Below, in pieces: positions 1 to 8,133 of a stretch of DNA of 42,194 bases. The position numbers and the translations under genes were made by a program. The stretch covers positions 1-42,194 of the forward strand of contig JACQUW010000125.1 in the NCBI GenBank assembly GCA_016210115.1, read 5' to 3'. The stretch is from Deltaproteobacteria bacterium (GTDB lineage: Bacteria; Desulfobacterota; Binatia; UBA9968). The notes below the pieces were generated by a model. The model had not been told where the DNA came from, did no database searches, and saw only the letters and a list, made by a program, of their open reading frames with translations. Each line of letters begins with the position of its first letter. The stretch's first letter is position 1.

Positions 1-167
1 AGCTTGCGCATCTCCTTGAGTCCCACCACGGGCCAGAGTTTTGGCAGATCATTGACCGTTCGCTGCCTGATTGGCGTGCCCGGTATGAGGAATTGAAAGA
101 AAAAGCCAGAGACATCTACTGGTGCCATAATCGAATGATCCAATTCAGCAGAAAACTGTCCGGTTAA
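1..167 (+). CDS. YgjP/SprT-like M48-type metallopeptidase, C-terminal fragment
   Basis: The reading frame is open from the window edge (codons start at base 3) and ends in TAA at 165-167, giving about 54 residues. It starts LAHLLESHHGPEFW and continues with LPDWRARYEELK. In the YgjP-like (DUF45/M48) zinc peptidase family the active-site helix reads HELxH, followed by a third histidine and an FW pair, then a conserved LPDWxxR segment. The two bases before the frame (AG) are consistent with the Glu of HELAH. The N-terminal part, including the first zinc histidine, lies outside the window. Function beyond a probable zinc-dependent peptidase cannot be stated. Confidence 0.7.
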   Translation, partial: LAHLLESHHGPEFWQIIDRSLPDWRARYEELKEKARDIYWCHNRMIQFSRKLSG

Positions 168-183
168 ATCTTAACACATCCAT

Positions 184-198
184 GTCAGGTAACCTGAC
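184..198. other. Interrupted palindrome between convergent genes
   Basis: GTCAGGT (184-190), one base, then ACCTGAC (192-198) form perfect inverted arms. The site lies between the stop of the metallopeptidase at 167 and the stop of the minus-strand SBP at 224. There is no T-tract, so a protein-binding site or a weak bidirectional transcript-end hairpin are both possible. Confidence 0.35.
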
Positions 199-223
199 GA
201 CCCTGCCACTCCTCCATTTCTTC

Positions 224-1222
224 CTACATCCCCAACTCTCTCTGCGCTTCTCTGAGATAACTCAGATCGACGTACTTCTCGGGCGAAGGTAGCGGTTGTG
301 TGGTCAAAAATCCCAGTTTTGCTTGCACCTCGATATTCACCCTCAACCCTTCGAGAGACGGCGATCCATCCCTGGGGAAAACACCGTTTTTGGTATAGTA
401 GTCTATCCCTTTACGCGCATACGGGTCTTTCATGCGCATCTCTCTCGCATAATAGTCCGCGGCCTCGGCGGGATGATCATGGATCCAAGTCAGGCTTCGA
501 ATGTGGGCCTTCAGGAACTTAACCACAGCGCTCCGATTTCTCTCCGCCCAAACGGAGTCCACAATGACACAGGTAAATTGATATTTGGGGAGCACCTCGA
601 CGATGTCGCCAAGCCTATGGAATCCTCGGTCCACAGCAATGTCTGAATCAGGGATTGTGAGCGGCACTGCAGCTATGACCCCTGCTTCGAGGGCCGCCAC
701 ACGTGCAGGTGTGCCTCCTGGCATTACCACGATGCTGTAGTCTCGCGGATACTGCAGCCCTTTAGCCTTTAAGTATTCAATGATAAAAGTGGCGACTCCT
801 CCGACAAGACTTGTAGCCCCGAGCTTTGATCCTTTTAGATCCGCGACGGTCTTATAAGCTTTTCCTCCGACAAGGACATAAGGAGCGGCATTATCGACAC
901 CAGCGATGACCTTCAGATTACCTCCCTTTTCATTGTAGAGAATCACGCCGTCAGGATTGATGTGAGCGAAGTGGATCTCTCCTGCAATGAGAGCCCGCTG
1001 ATGGACCGCGCTACCGCCCATTTGGATCAGCTGGACTTTAAGGCCTTCCCTTTCGTAGAAACCGTGCTTCTGTGCCACAAACATCGGAAAAAATCCTAAT
1101 GTTTTGGAAGTGTACCCGGATCTTACCACCTGGCCTGTCGCCAGAGTATTGAAGATAGACAGAAAAAAAAGAGTTGTGAGGGAGATAAAACCACTTTTTT
1201 GCCAACGAAATTCTAGCTCCAT
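224..1222 (-). CDS. NMT1/THI5-like ABC-type solute-binding protein (orphan)
   Basis: About 332 residues. The N-terminus has a basic stretch and a hydrophobic segment ending near LATGQ, so it is probably a signal peptide and the mature protein would be periplasmic. The mature start (GYTSKTLGFFPMFVAQKHGF, then YEREGLKVQLIQMGG) is the usual N-lobe of TauA/SsuA/NMT1-like binding proteins. The later segment VADLKGSKLGATS matches the conserved DLKGKxxG turn. The ATG at 1222 is preceded by GAGGGAAAG at good spacing, so I prefer it to a TTG further upstream at 1246. No permease or ATPase gene is adjacent. The ligand is unknown; the family binds sulfonates, nitrate, pyrimidine precursors and aromatic acids. 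Confidence 0.85.
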   Translation of the reverse strand: MELEFRWQKSGFISLTTLFFLSIFNTLATGQVVRSGYTSKTLGFFPMFVAQKHGFYEREGLKVQLIQMGGSAVHQRALIAGEIHFAHINPDGVILYNEKGGNLKVIAGVDNAAPYVLVGGKAYKTVADLKGSKLGATSLVGGVATFIIEYLKAKGLQYPRDYSIVVMPGGTPARVAALEAGVIAAVPLTIPDSDIAVDRGFHRLGDIVEVLPKYQFTCVIVDSVWAERNRSAVVKFLKAHIRSLTWIHDHPAEAADYYAREMRMKDPYARKGIDYYTKNGVFPRDGSPSLEGLRVNIEVQAKLGFLTTQPLPSPEKYVDLSYLREAQRELGM

Positions 1223-1588
1223 TGTCTTTCCCTCATTGTGAGCCAAAAATTACGGCGCATTGAGCTTGGGAATCAATCCTCGCGATCCCGCGGAGCCCAA
1301 TTTCTAGGCCGTCTACGCCGGGCACCCTGCTTAAGGCGAAGGGTATTCGATAGCGTATCGTTATGTCAACTCGGCGTATTGTAGCTGTCGAACGACGGCC
1401 GTCATTGACAACATTTTTGTCGCCGGTCTATCTTGATGGCGAAGAGTAAGCGGTGCTCTTGGATGACACGTATCTCGGACTGGGACCCGTGAGGTTGAAA
1501 TCCCGTCTCTCATTTTAAGAGAGCTCACGAAAAAAATTCACCGGAAGGAATCACCAAAGCTCCGGTGCGAACGGATGACGAGGCACAG
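1223..1588. other. Divergent intergenic region upstream of SBP and amidohydrolase
   Basis: About 366 bases without a supported gene, separating a minus-strand SBP from a plus-strand amidohydrolase. It holds a candidate plus-strand promoter (listed separately) and a short hairpin, CTCTC at 1507-1511 with GAGAG at 1519-1523, in the probable 5' leader. Nothing else was recognised. Confidence 0.5.
1405..1434 (+). promoter_or_regulatory. Candidate sigma70-type promoter for amidohydrolase operon
   Basis: TTGACA at 1405-1410 and TATCTT at 1429-1434 are separated by 18 bases. The match to the -35 box is perfect and to the -10 box 4 of 6. The leader to the ATG at 1589 would be about 150 bases. Assigned by eye only. 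Confidence 0.3.
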
Positions 1589-3232
1589 ATGGCAAGCGAC
1601 GCGACAACGCTCGTAATTGAGGGCGGAACACTGATTGACGGGACGGGCAAACCGCCGGTCGAAAACTCCGTCGTCATCATAGAAGGCGAGCGATTCAAGG
1701 CCATCGGAGTCAAGGGCCAAATTCCCATTCCTCTTGGCGCCCGGATCATCGACGTCGAAGGGAAGACCGTTCTCCCCGGCTTTATCGACGGGCATGCCCA
1801 TTGGGAAGATTTTTGCGGCGAGATCTATCTCCATCTGGGAATCACCTCCATCGCCAATATCCATCTCTATCAGGACGGACCCTGGATGCTCGCGCAGCGT
1901 GACGGCACCAACCTGGGCAAGATCCGCGGTCCGCGCATCTGGGCTTCGGGCCAAGCGATCGGCACGCGCGAGGGAGTAACGGTCACTGAAAGCGTCCGCT
2001 CCACCGCAGGCAACATTGGTATCTCCAGTTGCGAAGAAGCGCGCGCTGTCGTGCGCCAGAAAAAGCGGGACGGCTACGATATGATCAAGATCAACGAGTT
2101 CGTCCCAATGGAGTGGGTGAAAGAGATTACCGACCAAGCCCACCACCTTGGCCTGCGGGTCACCGGCCATAGCTGGGACGCCATTGGCTCTTCCCGCGCC
2201 GGGATCGACGGCATCGAGCACATCGTGTCGGTCGGCTATTCCTCCATTGGCGATATCGCAAAGAGACGCCAAATCGTTGCCGACCGGCTTGCATGGAAGA
2301 TCGACCAGGAGCAGCTCGGCATCTACTACGAACCCAAAAATTACAACGACATCATCGGTGCGATGGTCTATCACGGTGTTGCCTGGACGCCGACGATTGC
2401 GAAGAGCTTCCGCCCGCTCTCGTCCAGCGCGGAGCGGTTTAGAGCAAGGGAAGAGAATATCTTGAACAATCCTGATGCCCGGTATTTTCCCGCGGCCCTT
2501 CGTTCTGTAGTCGCACGCGTCTATGAGAAACTTCTCAAGAAATATAGTCCGGAAGATCTCGACCGGGCCAAAATGGCCTATGAGAATAGTCTCGAATTCA
2601 TCCGTCGCTTCGTCCAGGCCGGCGGAATCCTGAAAGAAGGATCGGATCCCCCGGAGGGCATGCCCGGCTTGCAGATGCATATCGGAATGGCGATGGATGT
2701 CGAAGCCGGCGTGCCGACCATGACAGCCATACAGGCCGCCACCCTCAATGCCGCCAGGACTTTTGGGAAAGATAGGGATTTCGGCAGCGTCGAACCGGGT
2801 AAAGTAGCCGATCTCAGCATCATCGAGGGAGACCCTTTACAGGACATCTGGATGACGCAAAACGTGAAGATGGTCGTGATGAATGGGAAAGTAATGGATA
2901 CCAAGTTCCATGCGGACTGGAAAAACCCGATTCCGTCGCCGCTCCCTCCCTATGCGATACCGTGGGACATCAAAATTAGTCCGCGCGTCTTGGCCCAGGG
3001 CTTTGGACCTACGGTCTTGAAGGTCATCGGTAAGAAGATGCGCCGGTATCATAAAGTTATCTTGAACGGAGACGAACTGGAGACACGTTTTATCGGAGAC
3101 GAACTCGTCGAGGCGATCGTTCCGCCCGAGGCAATCGAGAACGCCGGTCTCTACTGCGTCAAGGTCATTAGCCCGCGCGCCTCGGGGGGCGAGTCACATC
3201 CTGCTCATCTCATCGTGACTTTTAGGCAATAG
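1589..3232 (+). CDS. Amidohydrolase-superfamily metal hydrolase with C-terminal IPT/TIG-like domain
   Basis: 547 residues from an ATG with GAGG just upstream (a GTG at 1565 is the alternative). Expected metal-site residues of the imidazolonepropionase/prolidase-like amidohydrolases can be seen: HAH (H69, H71) after VLPGFIDG, a candidate carboxylated lysine in DMIKINE (K167), GHSWD (H194), GIEH (H211) and EGSD (D353). These are followed by the composite-domain strand VEPGKVADLSIIEGDP. Residues about 462-545 form an extra module: PTVLKVIGK, VILNGDEL, AIVPPEAIENAGLYCVKV and a final LIVTF strand look like an IPT/TIG immunoglobulin-like fold, unusual for the family. No signal peptide is evident. 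An SBP gene follows 89 bases downstream on the same strand, so the substrate may be an imported cyclic amide or ester. Confidence 0.85.
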   Translation: MASDATTLVIEGGTLIDGTGKPPVENSVVIIEGERFKAIGVKGQIPIPLGARIIDVEGKTVLPGFIDGHAHWEDFCGEIYLHLGITSIANIHLYQDGPWMLAQRDGTNLGKIRGPRIWASGQAIGTREGVTVTESVRSTAGNIGISSCEEARAVVRQKKRDGYDMIKINEFVPMEWVKEITDQAHHLGLRVTGHSWDAIGSSRAGIDGIEHIVSVGYSSIGDIAKRRQIVADRLAWKIDQEQLGIYYEPKNYNDIIGAMVYHGVAWTPTIAKSFRPLSSSAERFRAREENILNNPDARYFPAALRSVVARVYEKLLKKYSPEDLDRAKMAYENSLEFIRRFVQAGGILKEGSDPPEGMPGLQMHIGMAMDVEAGVPTMTAIQAATLNAARTFGKDRDFGSVEPGKVADLSIIEGDPLQDIWMTQNVKMVVMNGKVMDTKFHADWKNPIPSPLPPYAIPWDIKISPRVLAQGFGPTVLKVIGKKMRRYHKVILNGDELETRFIGDELVEAIVPPEAIENAGLYCVKVISPRASGGESHPAHLIVTFRQ

Positions 3233-3321
3233 GAGCCCGCCCGCGGCCCAAATTCCTGGTCCCCTAAGGGAAAACAATCCGTTCTGCTGTGGGCATGAGT
3301 AACAGAAGCGAAAGGATTAGG

Positions 3322-4299
3322 ATGAATGTAAAAAGGTCATTTCTAGTATTCCTGATGTTCACCGTCATCGCCTGGACAGCCCGGTCTCCAGCGACAGCGG
3401 CCGACAAGGTTCGCATTGCGGTGTCGAATTTCAACGTCACGTTTTTGCCGGTCGCGGTGGCGTCAAAAAAAGGGGACTTTCGCGACGAAGGGTTGGAGGT
3501 GGAAATTATTCGTGTAAGTGCGGCGGTTTCGGTCGCCGCCTTAGCCAGCGGTGATCTCGACTATATAATGGTTCTCGGATCCTCGGTGCGAGCAGCGCTT
3601 CGCGGGCTTCCGATCAAGGTTCTGGCGAGTTTCATCGACGCCCTCGCATTGGCACTGATCGCCCAGCCGGGGATCAAGTCTGTCGCAGAGCTTAGAGGGA
3701 AGACGTTGGGAATCTCGACTTTCGGCAGCACCTCGGATCTGGCCGCGCGCATTATGGTAAGGCACTATGGCGTCGATCCGGAAAAAGAGATGAAGATCCT
3801 GGGCGTCGGACCCGACGCGGCCCTGCTTGCCGCCCTGAAAGAGAAATTGATCGATGTCGCCATCGCATCCCCACCAGCCGACGTTCAGGCAAAAAAAATG
3901 GGCTTCAACGTTCTCGCCAGAGCATATGACGTTTTCCGTTATCCGGCTATCGGTCTTTCCGCGACTGATAAAAAAATTAAAGAGCGCCCGGATGAAGCGA
4001 AGCGGATTCTCAAAGCGCTGATTCGGGCAAACCGTTACATGCGGGACGATCGTACCGGAACTATCCACGTGCTGATGGAGTGGGCTAAAGTCGATCACGA
4101 AAGCGCCGCTATGGCCTATGACGGCAGCGCGGCGGTGTTTAATGCCAACGATGGAACCATTCCTGAAGAAGGCCTCCGTCTCGTACTCGAGCAGGCCAAA
4201 AAAGAGGCCAGAATAACCCGAGATATTCCGCTAACGGAAATCACGAACGTAACGATACTGCGGGAAACGCAGAAACAGCTGAACGCAAAAAGAGACTGA
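3322..4299 (+). CDS. NMT1/THI5-like ABC-type solute-binding protein (orphan)
   Basis: 325 residues. ATG 3322 is preceded by AAAGGA at 5-base spacing; in-frame GTG 3289 and ATG 3295 are alternatives. The signal peptide is hydrophobic residues 6-20 followed by SPATAADK. The mature region begins VRIAVSNFNVTFLPVAVASK and continues GDFRDEGLEVEII, the standard NMT1 N-lobe. VAELRGKTLGIST and FGSTSD resemble the conserved ligand-pocket turn. It probably shares a transcript with the amidohydrolase upstream. No transporter membrane components are nearby. Confidence 0.85.
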   Translation: MNVKRSFLVFLMFTVIAWTARSPATAADKVRIAVSNFNVTFLPVAVASKKGDFRDEGLEVEIIRVSAAVSVAALASGDLDYIMVLGSSVRAALRGLPIKVLASFIDALALALIAQPGIKSVAELRGKTLGISTFGSTSDLAARIMVRHYGVDPEKEMKILGVGPDAALLAALKEKLIDVAIASPPADVQAKKMGFNVLARAYDVFRYPAIGLSATDKKIKERPDEAKRILKALIRANRYMRDDRTGTIHVLMEWAKVDHESAAMAYDGSAAVFNANDGTIPEEGLRLVLEQAKKEARITRDIPLTEITNVTILRETQKQLNAKRD

Positions 4300-4448
4300 C
4301 CTCGCCGAGAAACCCTAGATGCTCATTAACGCTCACGTGTCCGTGCGTGCTGCGTTCCGAAATTCCTCCGCCATCTCGCGAAACGGCCGGATCACCTAAA
4401 TTCTTCCCATACCGCTCGCCCGATTTCCCCGAAAGGGACGGTTGCACG

Positions 4449-4466
4449 TTTGCTCAATTGTGCAAA
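4449..4466. promoter_or_regulatory. Palindromic candidate operator, copy A
   Basis: TTTGCTCAATTGTGCAAA is an 18-base near-perfect palindrome (one mismatched pair), centred about 127 bases upstream of the M20 hydrolase ATG. The 14 bases CGTTTGCTCAATTG plus a following NGCAA recur at 12088-12106, about 90 bases upstream of another gene. Two copies in similar positions suggest a shared transcription-factor site. The factor is not known. Confidence 0.5.
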
Positions 4467-4583
4467 TCTGGAAATAATTACCGCGAAAGCCGGTGGTGCA
4501 GTCTGGCCTCTATTGCAAACCGTTTAACCCTGATTAGGCTCAGCGGCGCCCCGCTTTAAATAATCGACAGGAGGATTCCACGG

Positions 4584-5906
4584 ATGAACTGGATTGAGCT
4601 TGAGAAGAGCGTGCCTCCGCCTCGCGCGGAAGAGGTCGTCAATTTGTTGTGCGAGCTCATTAACATACCGAGTGTGACCGGGACCGAGCAGCAAATTGCC
4701 GAATTTCTGGTGGGCCGCATGCGCGAGCTGGGGTTGGAGTCCCGGCTGCAGGAAATTGAGCCGGGCCGCTCAAACGCGATCGGCGTGCTGCGCGGTTCTG
4801 GAGACGGGCCGGCGCTCGTCTTCAACGGGCATCTGGATACGGCTACGTCCGGCCGCATCGAGGAGGATTATGCCGGCCTCGGAGAGGTTGTGCCGGGCAA
4901 CTTGCCGCAGGCGTATATCAAGGATGGCCACGTTTACGGGCTGGGAGCGTACAACATGAAAGGCGGCATTGCTGCCGCTGTCTGCGCCGTTGGCACATTG
5001 GCCAAATCAGGGGTCAAGCTGAGAGGCGATGTGATTATTGCCGCCGTTGCCGGCGAAAGTGAGAAAGCGCCCGTCGATGGAGCGCTTCGCTCATTCCGTG
5101 GGCCGGGATACCGGGGCGGAGGAGTAGGAACGCGCTATTACATCACGCATGGACCAGTTCCTGATATGGCGATTGTCTGTGAGCCTACGGCGCTCTGGGT
5201 GACTAACGCCGATGCAGGCTATCTCTGGGTAAAACTCATCGTCAAGGGAACCGGCGGCCGCCCGGCGGACCGCGGCGCGCGCACGGCTGTGAGCGCCGTC
5301 AGCGTAATGACGCGTGTCGTCCAAGCCATCGAAGCCTGGGCGCCCGAGTACCGCGACAGTCACGTGTTCGACTCCGGCATCGGAAAGATAGAACCGACGG
5401 TTAACGTTGGAGCGGTGGAGGGCGGTTTCCCCTTCAAAGCGTCCTACAAACCGGCGGTCTGCCACATTTACGTTGAGCTACGACTCACGCCCTCGATGCG
5501 GCCAACTCTCGCGCTCGACGAGCTCCGAATAGTTCTCAATCGCCTGCAGCAAGACATGCCCGAGCTTCATTACGACCTCGAGGTCTACGCCAGCAATTTT
5601 CCCTCCACTGTCACCTCTCCGGAAACCCGGGTTGTTCAGACGGCGCTGGAGATGCAAAAGCGCGTGCTCGGGGAAGAGCAAAATAACCCGCCGAGCCGAA
5701 TCCTTCACTTCTGGAACGACACCAATGTGTTTCGACAACATGGGATCCCGGCAGTGATGGTTGGTCCCGGGGGAGAAAGAGACGTCTCCCTGGTGTTTGA
5801 GCCGGGCCAGCATGTGGCGATCCAGCAACTGAAAGATGCAGCCCGTCTCTACACCCTGGCGGCCATTAAGCTGTGCACGCTATCGCGGGCTGAGGCTCTG
5901 GACTAG
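4584..5906 (+). CDS. M20/ArgE/DapE-family hydrolase with altered metal-site residue
   Basis: 440 residues, ATG 4584 behind AGGAGG. Family motifs: FNGHLDT (H83, D85), GLGAYNMKGG (119-128), AGESE (157-160), CEPT (E200) and C-terminal HFWNDTN followed by VGPGGE. The fold is that of the Zn-dependent deacylases/aminoacylases. The bridging metal aspartate, usually in a G-x-x-D-M-K-G-G context, reads Asn (N124, codon AAC 4953-4955). The lid-domain segment, usually AHSSxPxxGxNA, reads GRPADRGARTAVSAV, so the His contributed across the dimer is also not visible. It may be a divergent subfamily or have reduced activity. A TctC-type receptor gene follows 63 bases downstream. It could be considered as the missing LysK, but its length and distance from the lys operon argue against that. 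Confidence 0.8.
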   Translation: MNWIELEKSVPPPRAEEVVNLLCELINIPSVTGTEQQIAEFLVGRMRELGLESRLQEIEPGRSNAIGVLRGSGDGPALVFNGHLDTATSGRIEEDYAGLGEVVPGNLPQAYIKDGHVYGLGAYNMKGGIAAAVCAVGTLAKSGVKLRGDVIIAAVAGESEKAPVDGALRSFRGPGYRGGGVGTRYYITHGPVPDMAIVCEPTALWVTNADAGYLWVKLIVKGTGGRPADRGARTAVSAVSVMTRVVQAIEAWAPEYRDSHVFDSGIGKIEPTVNVGAVEGGFPFKASYKPAVCHIYVELRLTPSMRPTLALDELRIVLNRLQQDMPELHYDLEVYASNFPSTVTSPETRVVQTALEMQKRVLGEEQNNPPSRILHFWNDTNVFRQHGIPAVMVGPGGERDVSLVFEPGQHVAIQQLKDAARLYTLAAIKLCTLSRAEALD

Positions 5907-5969
5907 CGCCTGAAGAGTCGCGCGTTGCTTTTCTTGCTTCGGGAAAACTTCGGAGAAAAGGAGCAAAGC

Positions 5970-6986
5970 ATGAAACTCTGGACCATCTTACCGGCTGTCG
6001 CTTTAGGTCTCGGCCTTCAAGCGCCTCTTTCGGCGCAAGAACCGTTTTATGGAGGCAAAACTCTTCGGATCATCGTAGGAACCACTCCCGGAGGTGGCCT
6101 CGACACCTACTCCAGGGCTATCGCCCGCCACATGGGGAGGCATATCCCCGGCAATCCCACAATAGTCGTGGAAAACATGCCGGGGGCCGGAAGCTTAATC
6201 CTGGCAAGCCACCTATATAAAGTGGCCAAGCCTGACGGTCTAAGTATCGGCAATTTCGTCGGTGACATAGTTATGACTCAACTCCTGGGACGGCCAGGGG
6301 TTGAGGCTGACTTCCTCAAGTTCGGTTACATTGGAGTGCCGCTGAGGGACTTCAATGCCTGTGGCCTCACCAAGGCCAGCGGCGTTACAAGCGTTGAAAG
6401 ATGGATGGCGGCAAAGACACCCGTGAAACTCGGCTCCACTGCCCCTGGAACAAGTACGGACAACACTCCTAGAATCCTCAGGGGGCTCCTGGGTCTCCCG
6501 ATTCAGACTGTCACAGGCTATAAGGGAACTGCCGAAATTCGATTGGCCGCTGAGAGCGGTGAGATCGCCGGAGGCTGCTGGACGTGGGGCTCAATGCGGA
6601 CCACCTGGAGGAAGGCATTACAGTCGGGCGAGGTGGTTGTCGTACTGCAGAATCGCGCCGAACCGCATCCAGAACTCCCTACCGTTCCATTAACTGTCGA
6701 TCTTGCAAAGACGAGAGAGGCGAGGGAGCTACTCCTGGCGAGCGACCCCAGCCCTATCATCTTTACTTATGCTCTTGCTCCGGGGTCACCCAATGAACGG
6801 CTGCAAACTCTGCGGAAGGCTTTCATGGATACCATGAAAGACCCGGAGTTTTTATCAGACGCCGCCAAATCTCAGCTCGCTATAGACCCCATGGCCGGGG
6901 AGGAGCTGGAAAAAACCGTCACGAGGATTTTGAAGCTCGATCCTGCGCTAGTGGCAAAACTGAAAGAGGTGCTTGCCTTGAAATAA
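5970..6986 (+). CDS. TctC/Bug-family tripartite tricarboxylate transporter receptor protein (orphan)
   Basis: 338 residues from ATG 5970 behind AAGGAG (an earlier in-frame start at 5925 lacks a good site). The signal peptide (hydrophobic 8-17, cleavage near LSAQE) predicts a periplasmic location. The mature start FYGGKTLRIIVGTTPGGGLD, YSRAIARHMGRHIPG and VVENMPGAGS are hallmark Bug/TctC sequences, where the GGxxD loop and the PGAGS turn contact the carboxylate ligand. TctA and TctB membrane genes are absent, as is common for this family, whose receptors greatly outnumber their transporters. It forms a pair with the upstream M20 hydrolase. Confidence 0.88.
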   Translation: MKLWTILPAVALGLGLQAPLSAQEPFYGGKTLRIIVGTTPGGGLDTYSRAIARHMGRHIPGNPTIVVENMPGAGSLILASHLYKVAKPDGLSIGNFVGDIVMTQLLGRPGVEADFLKFGYIGVPLRDFNACGLTKASGVTSVERWMAAKTPVKLGSTAPGTSTDNTPRILRGLLGLPIQTVTGYKGTAEIRLAAESGEIAGGCWTWGSMRTTWRKALQSGEVVVVLQNRAEPHPELPTVPLTVDLAKTREARELLLASDPSPIIFTYALAPGSPNERLQTLRKAFMDTMKDPEFLSDAAKSQLAIDPMAGEELEKTVTRILKLDPALVAKLKEVLALK

Positions 6987-6988
6987 CA

Positions 6989-7004
6989 GCCGCGTCGGCG
7001 CGGC
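6989..7004. terminator. GC-rich hairpin between convergent genes
   Basis: GCCGCG (6989-6994), loop TCGG, CGCGGC (6999-7004) form a perfect 6-bp stem starting 3 bases after the TctC stop, with a convergent SBP stop at 7029. No T-run follows on either strand, so it may be a transcript-end stabilising hairpin rather than a classical intrinsic terminator. Confidence 0.4.
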
Positions 7005-7028
7005 ATCTCCCGGAGAAGGGCGATCGAA

Positions 7029-8012
7029 TTACCGGTATAGCGAGTCTATAAAGCCACTGGCGTCGATCTCTCGCAAATACGAGTAATCGATAAGATCCGT
7101 AGATTTCATTCGGGCCGCCTGTGGATTCGTACCTGCGATGCTCTCCACCAAATTTCTCCAACTTTCCTCGCTGCCATAGGGCTTCTCCGGTATGATTGAT
7201 GAATAGAACTTATACGCCTCTTCCAATGCCTCCTGGTCCTCCAACCGTGTCCATTTCTTCAGGACCTCGACGCTTTCCTTCCGGTTGAGCTTCATGAAAG
7301 CAATACCACGCAAAAACCCCCTCAAAAAAGCGCTTACGTCCTGCTTATTCTTCGCTGCATAACTTCTTGTCACAACAAGGTGATTGAAGGCGTACTGAAC
7401 TCCGGCTTCATGCAGGGAGACCATGATTCGAAACCCCAGCTTGCGGGCCGCCAGATCATACGGCGGTGTGAACGCTGTAGCATCGACCGATCCTTGTCGA
7501 AGGGCCGCAAATCTTAGAGACTCGTTACCGATTTGAATGAGCTGTACATCTTTGTCAGGATCCAGCCCCAGCTTCTCTACCGTAAGCCGGGCCGCATAAT
7601 AGGAAAGAGTGCCAAAACGGCTAATCGCGATTTTTTTTCGCCGAAGTTTTTGTGCCGTGTCAACTTCCTTATTAACCACCAGAACGAAAGGCAAAGTTCG
7701 TATGTACTCGCCAATAGCCATGATTTCGGCGCCGTTTAATCGGGCGTTCACACCAGAGGAAGCACCGGTTGCCCCGAATTTCACCTCACCTGCCAGTAAT
7801 GCCTGAATCGCAGGAGCCCCACCCTGAAATGTAATAAGTTCTGTCTTAAGTCCCTCTCGCTCAAAGAAACGCTTGTCTTGAGCCACCCACAACGGCAGAA
7901 GGCCAGCGCTTAGACCGAGGCTAGCGACCCTAGTCGCCTGGCCACTCGCGATGCCCTGAAACAGGAGTATGACGACAGCGACGGCACAGGAAATGAACTT
8001 GAGCTTGCGCAT
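7029..8012 (-). CDS. NMT1/THI5-like ABC-type solute-binding protein (orphan)
   Basis: About 327 residues. ATG 8012 (MRKLKFISCAVAVVILLFQG) follows GGAGGATG at ideal spacing; the in-frame ATG at 8027 is part of that ribosome-binding region. The signal peptide probably ends at GIASGQA. N-lobe landmarks: VASLGLSAGLLPLWVAQDKR, FFEREGLKTELITFQGGAPA and AQKLRRKKIAIS. It stands alone on the minus strand, convergent with the TctC gene. No permease or ATPase is adjacent and the ligand is unknown. Confidence 0.85.
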   Translation of the reverse strand: MRKLKFISCAVAVVILLFQGIASGQATRVASLGLSAGLLPLWVAQDKRFFEREGLKTELITFQGGAPAIQALLAGEVKFGATGASSGVNARLNGAEIMAIGEYIRTLPFVLVVNKEVDTAQKLRRKKIAISRFGTLSYYAARLTVEKLGLDPDKDVQLIQIGNESLRFAALRQGSVDATAFTPPYDLAARKLGFRIMVSLHEAGVQYAFNHLVVTRSYAAKNKQDVSAFLRGFLRGIAFMKLNRKESVEVLKKWTRLEDQEALEEAYKFYSSIIPEKPYGSEESWRNLVESIAGTNPQAARMKSTDLIDYSYLREIDASGFIDSLYR

Positions 8013-8133
8013 GGACTCATCCTCCATGATTCACCCGGAGTTTATTGCGGGAACCGACCGGCACTCATGAAAAGCTTTCAAACCCGCGTGACAGACACGC
8101 CTTTTTAGTGAGTGGAGATTTAGTCTTCCAAGC

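Noticed and set aside
1538-2680. Long open frame on the minus strand opposite the amidohydrolase
   Set aside because: It is antisense to a gene with full family motifs, lacks domain-like patterns and has no ribosome site; it reflects codon bias of the real gene.
4497-4530. Possible sigma54 promoter (TGGC...TTGC) near the M20 hydrolase
   Set aside because: The distance between the GG and GC elements is 8 bases instead of the required 10.
4584-5906. M20 hydrolase as the missing LysK
   Set aside because: It is about 7 kb from the lys operon on the other strand, longer than LysK, paired with a TctC receptor and atypical at the metal site.
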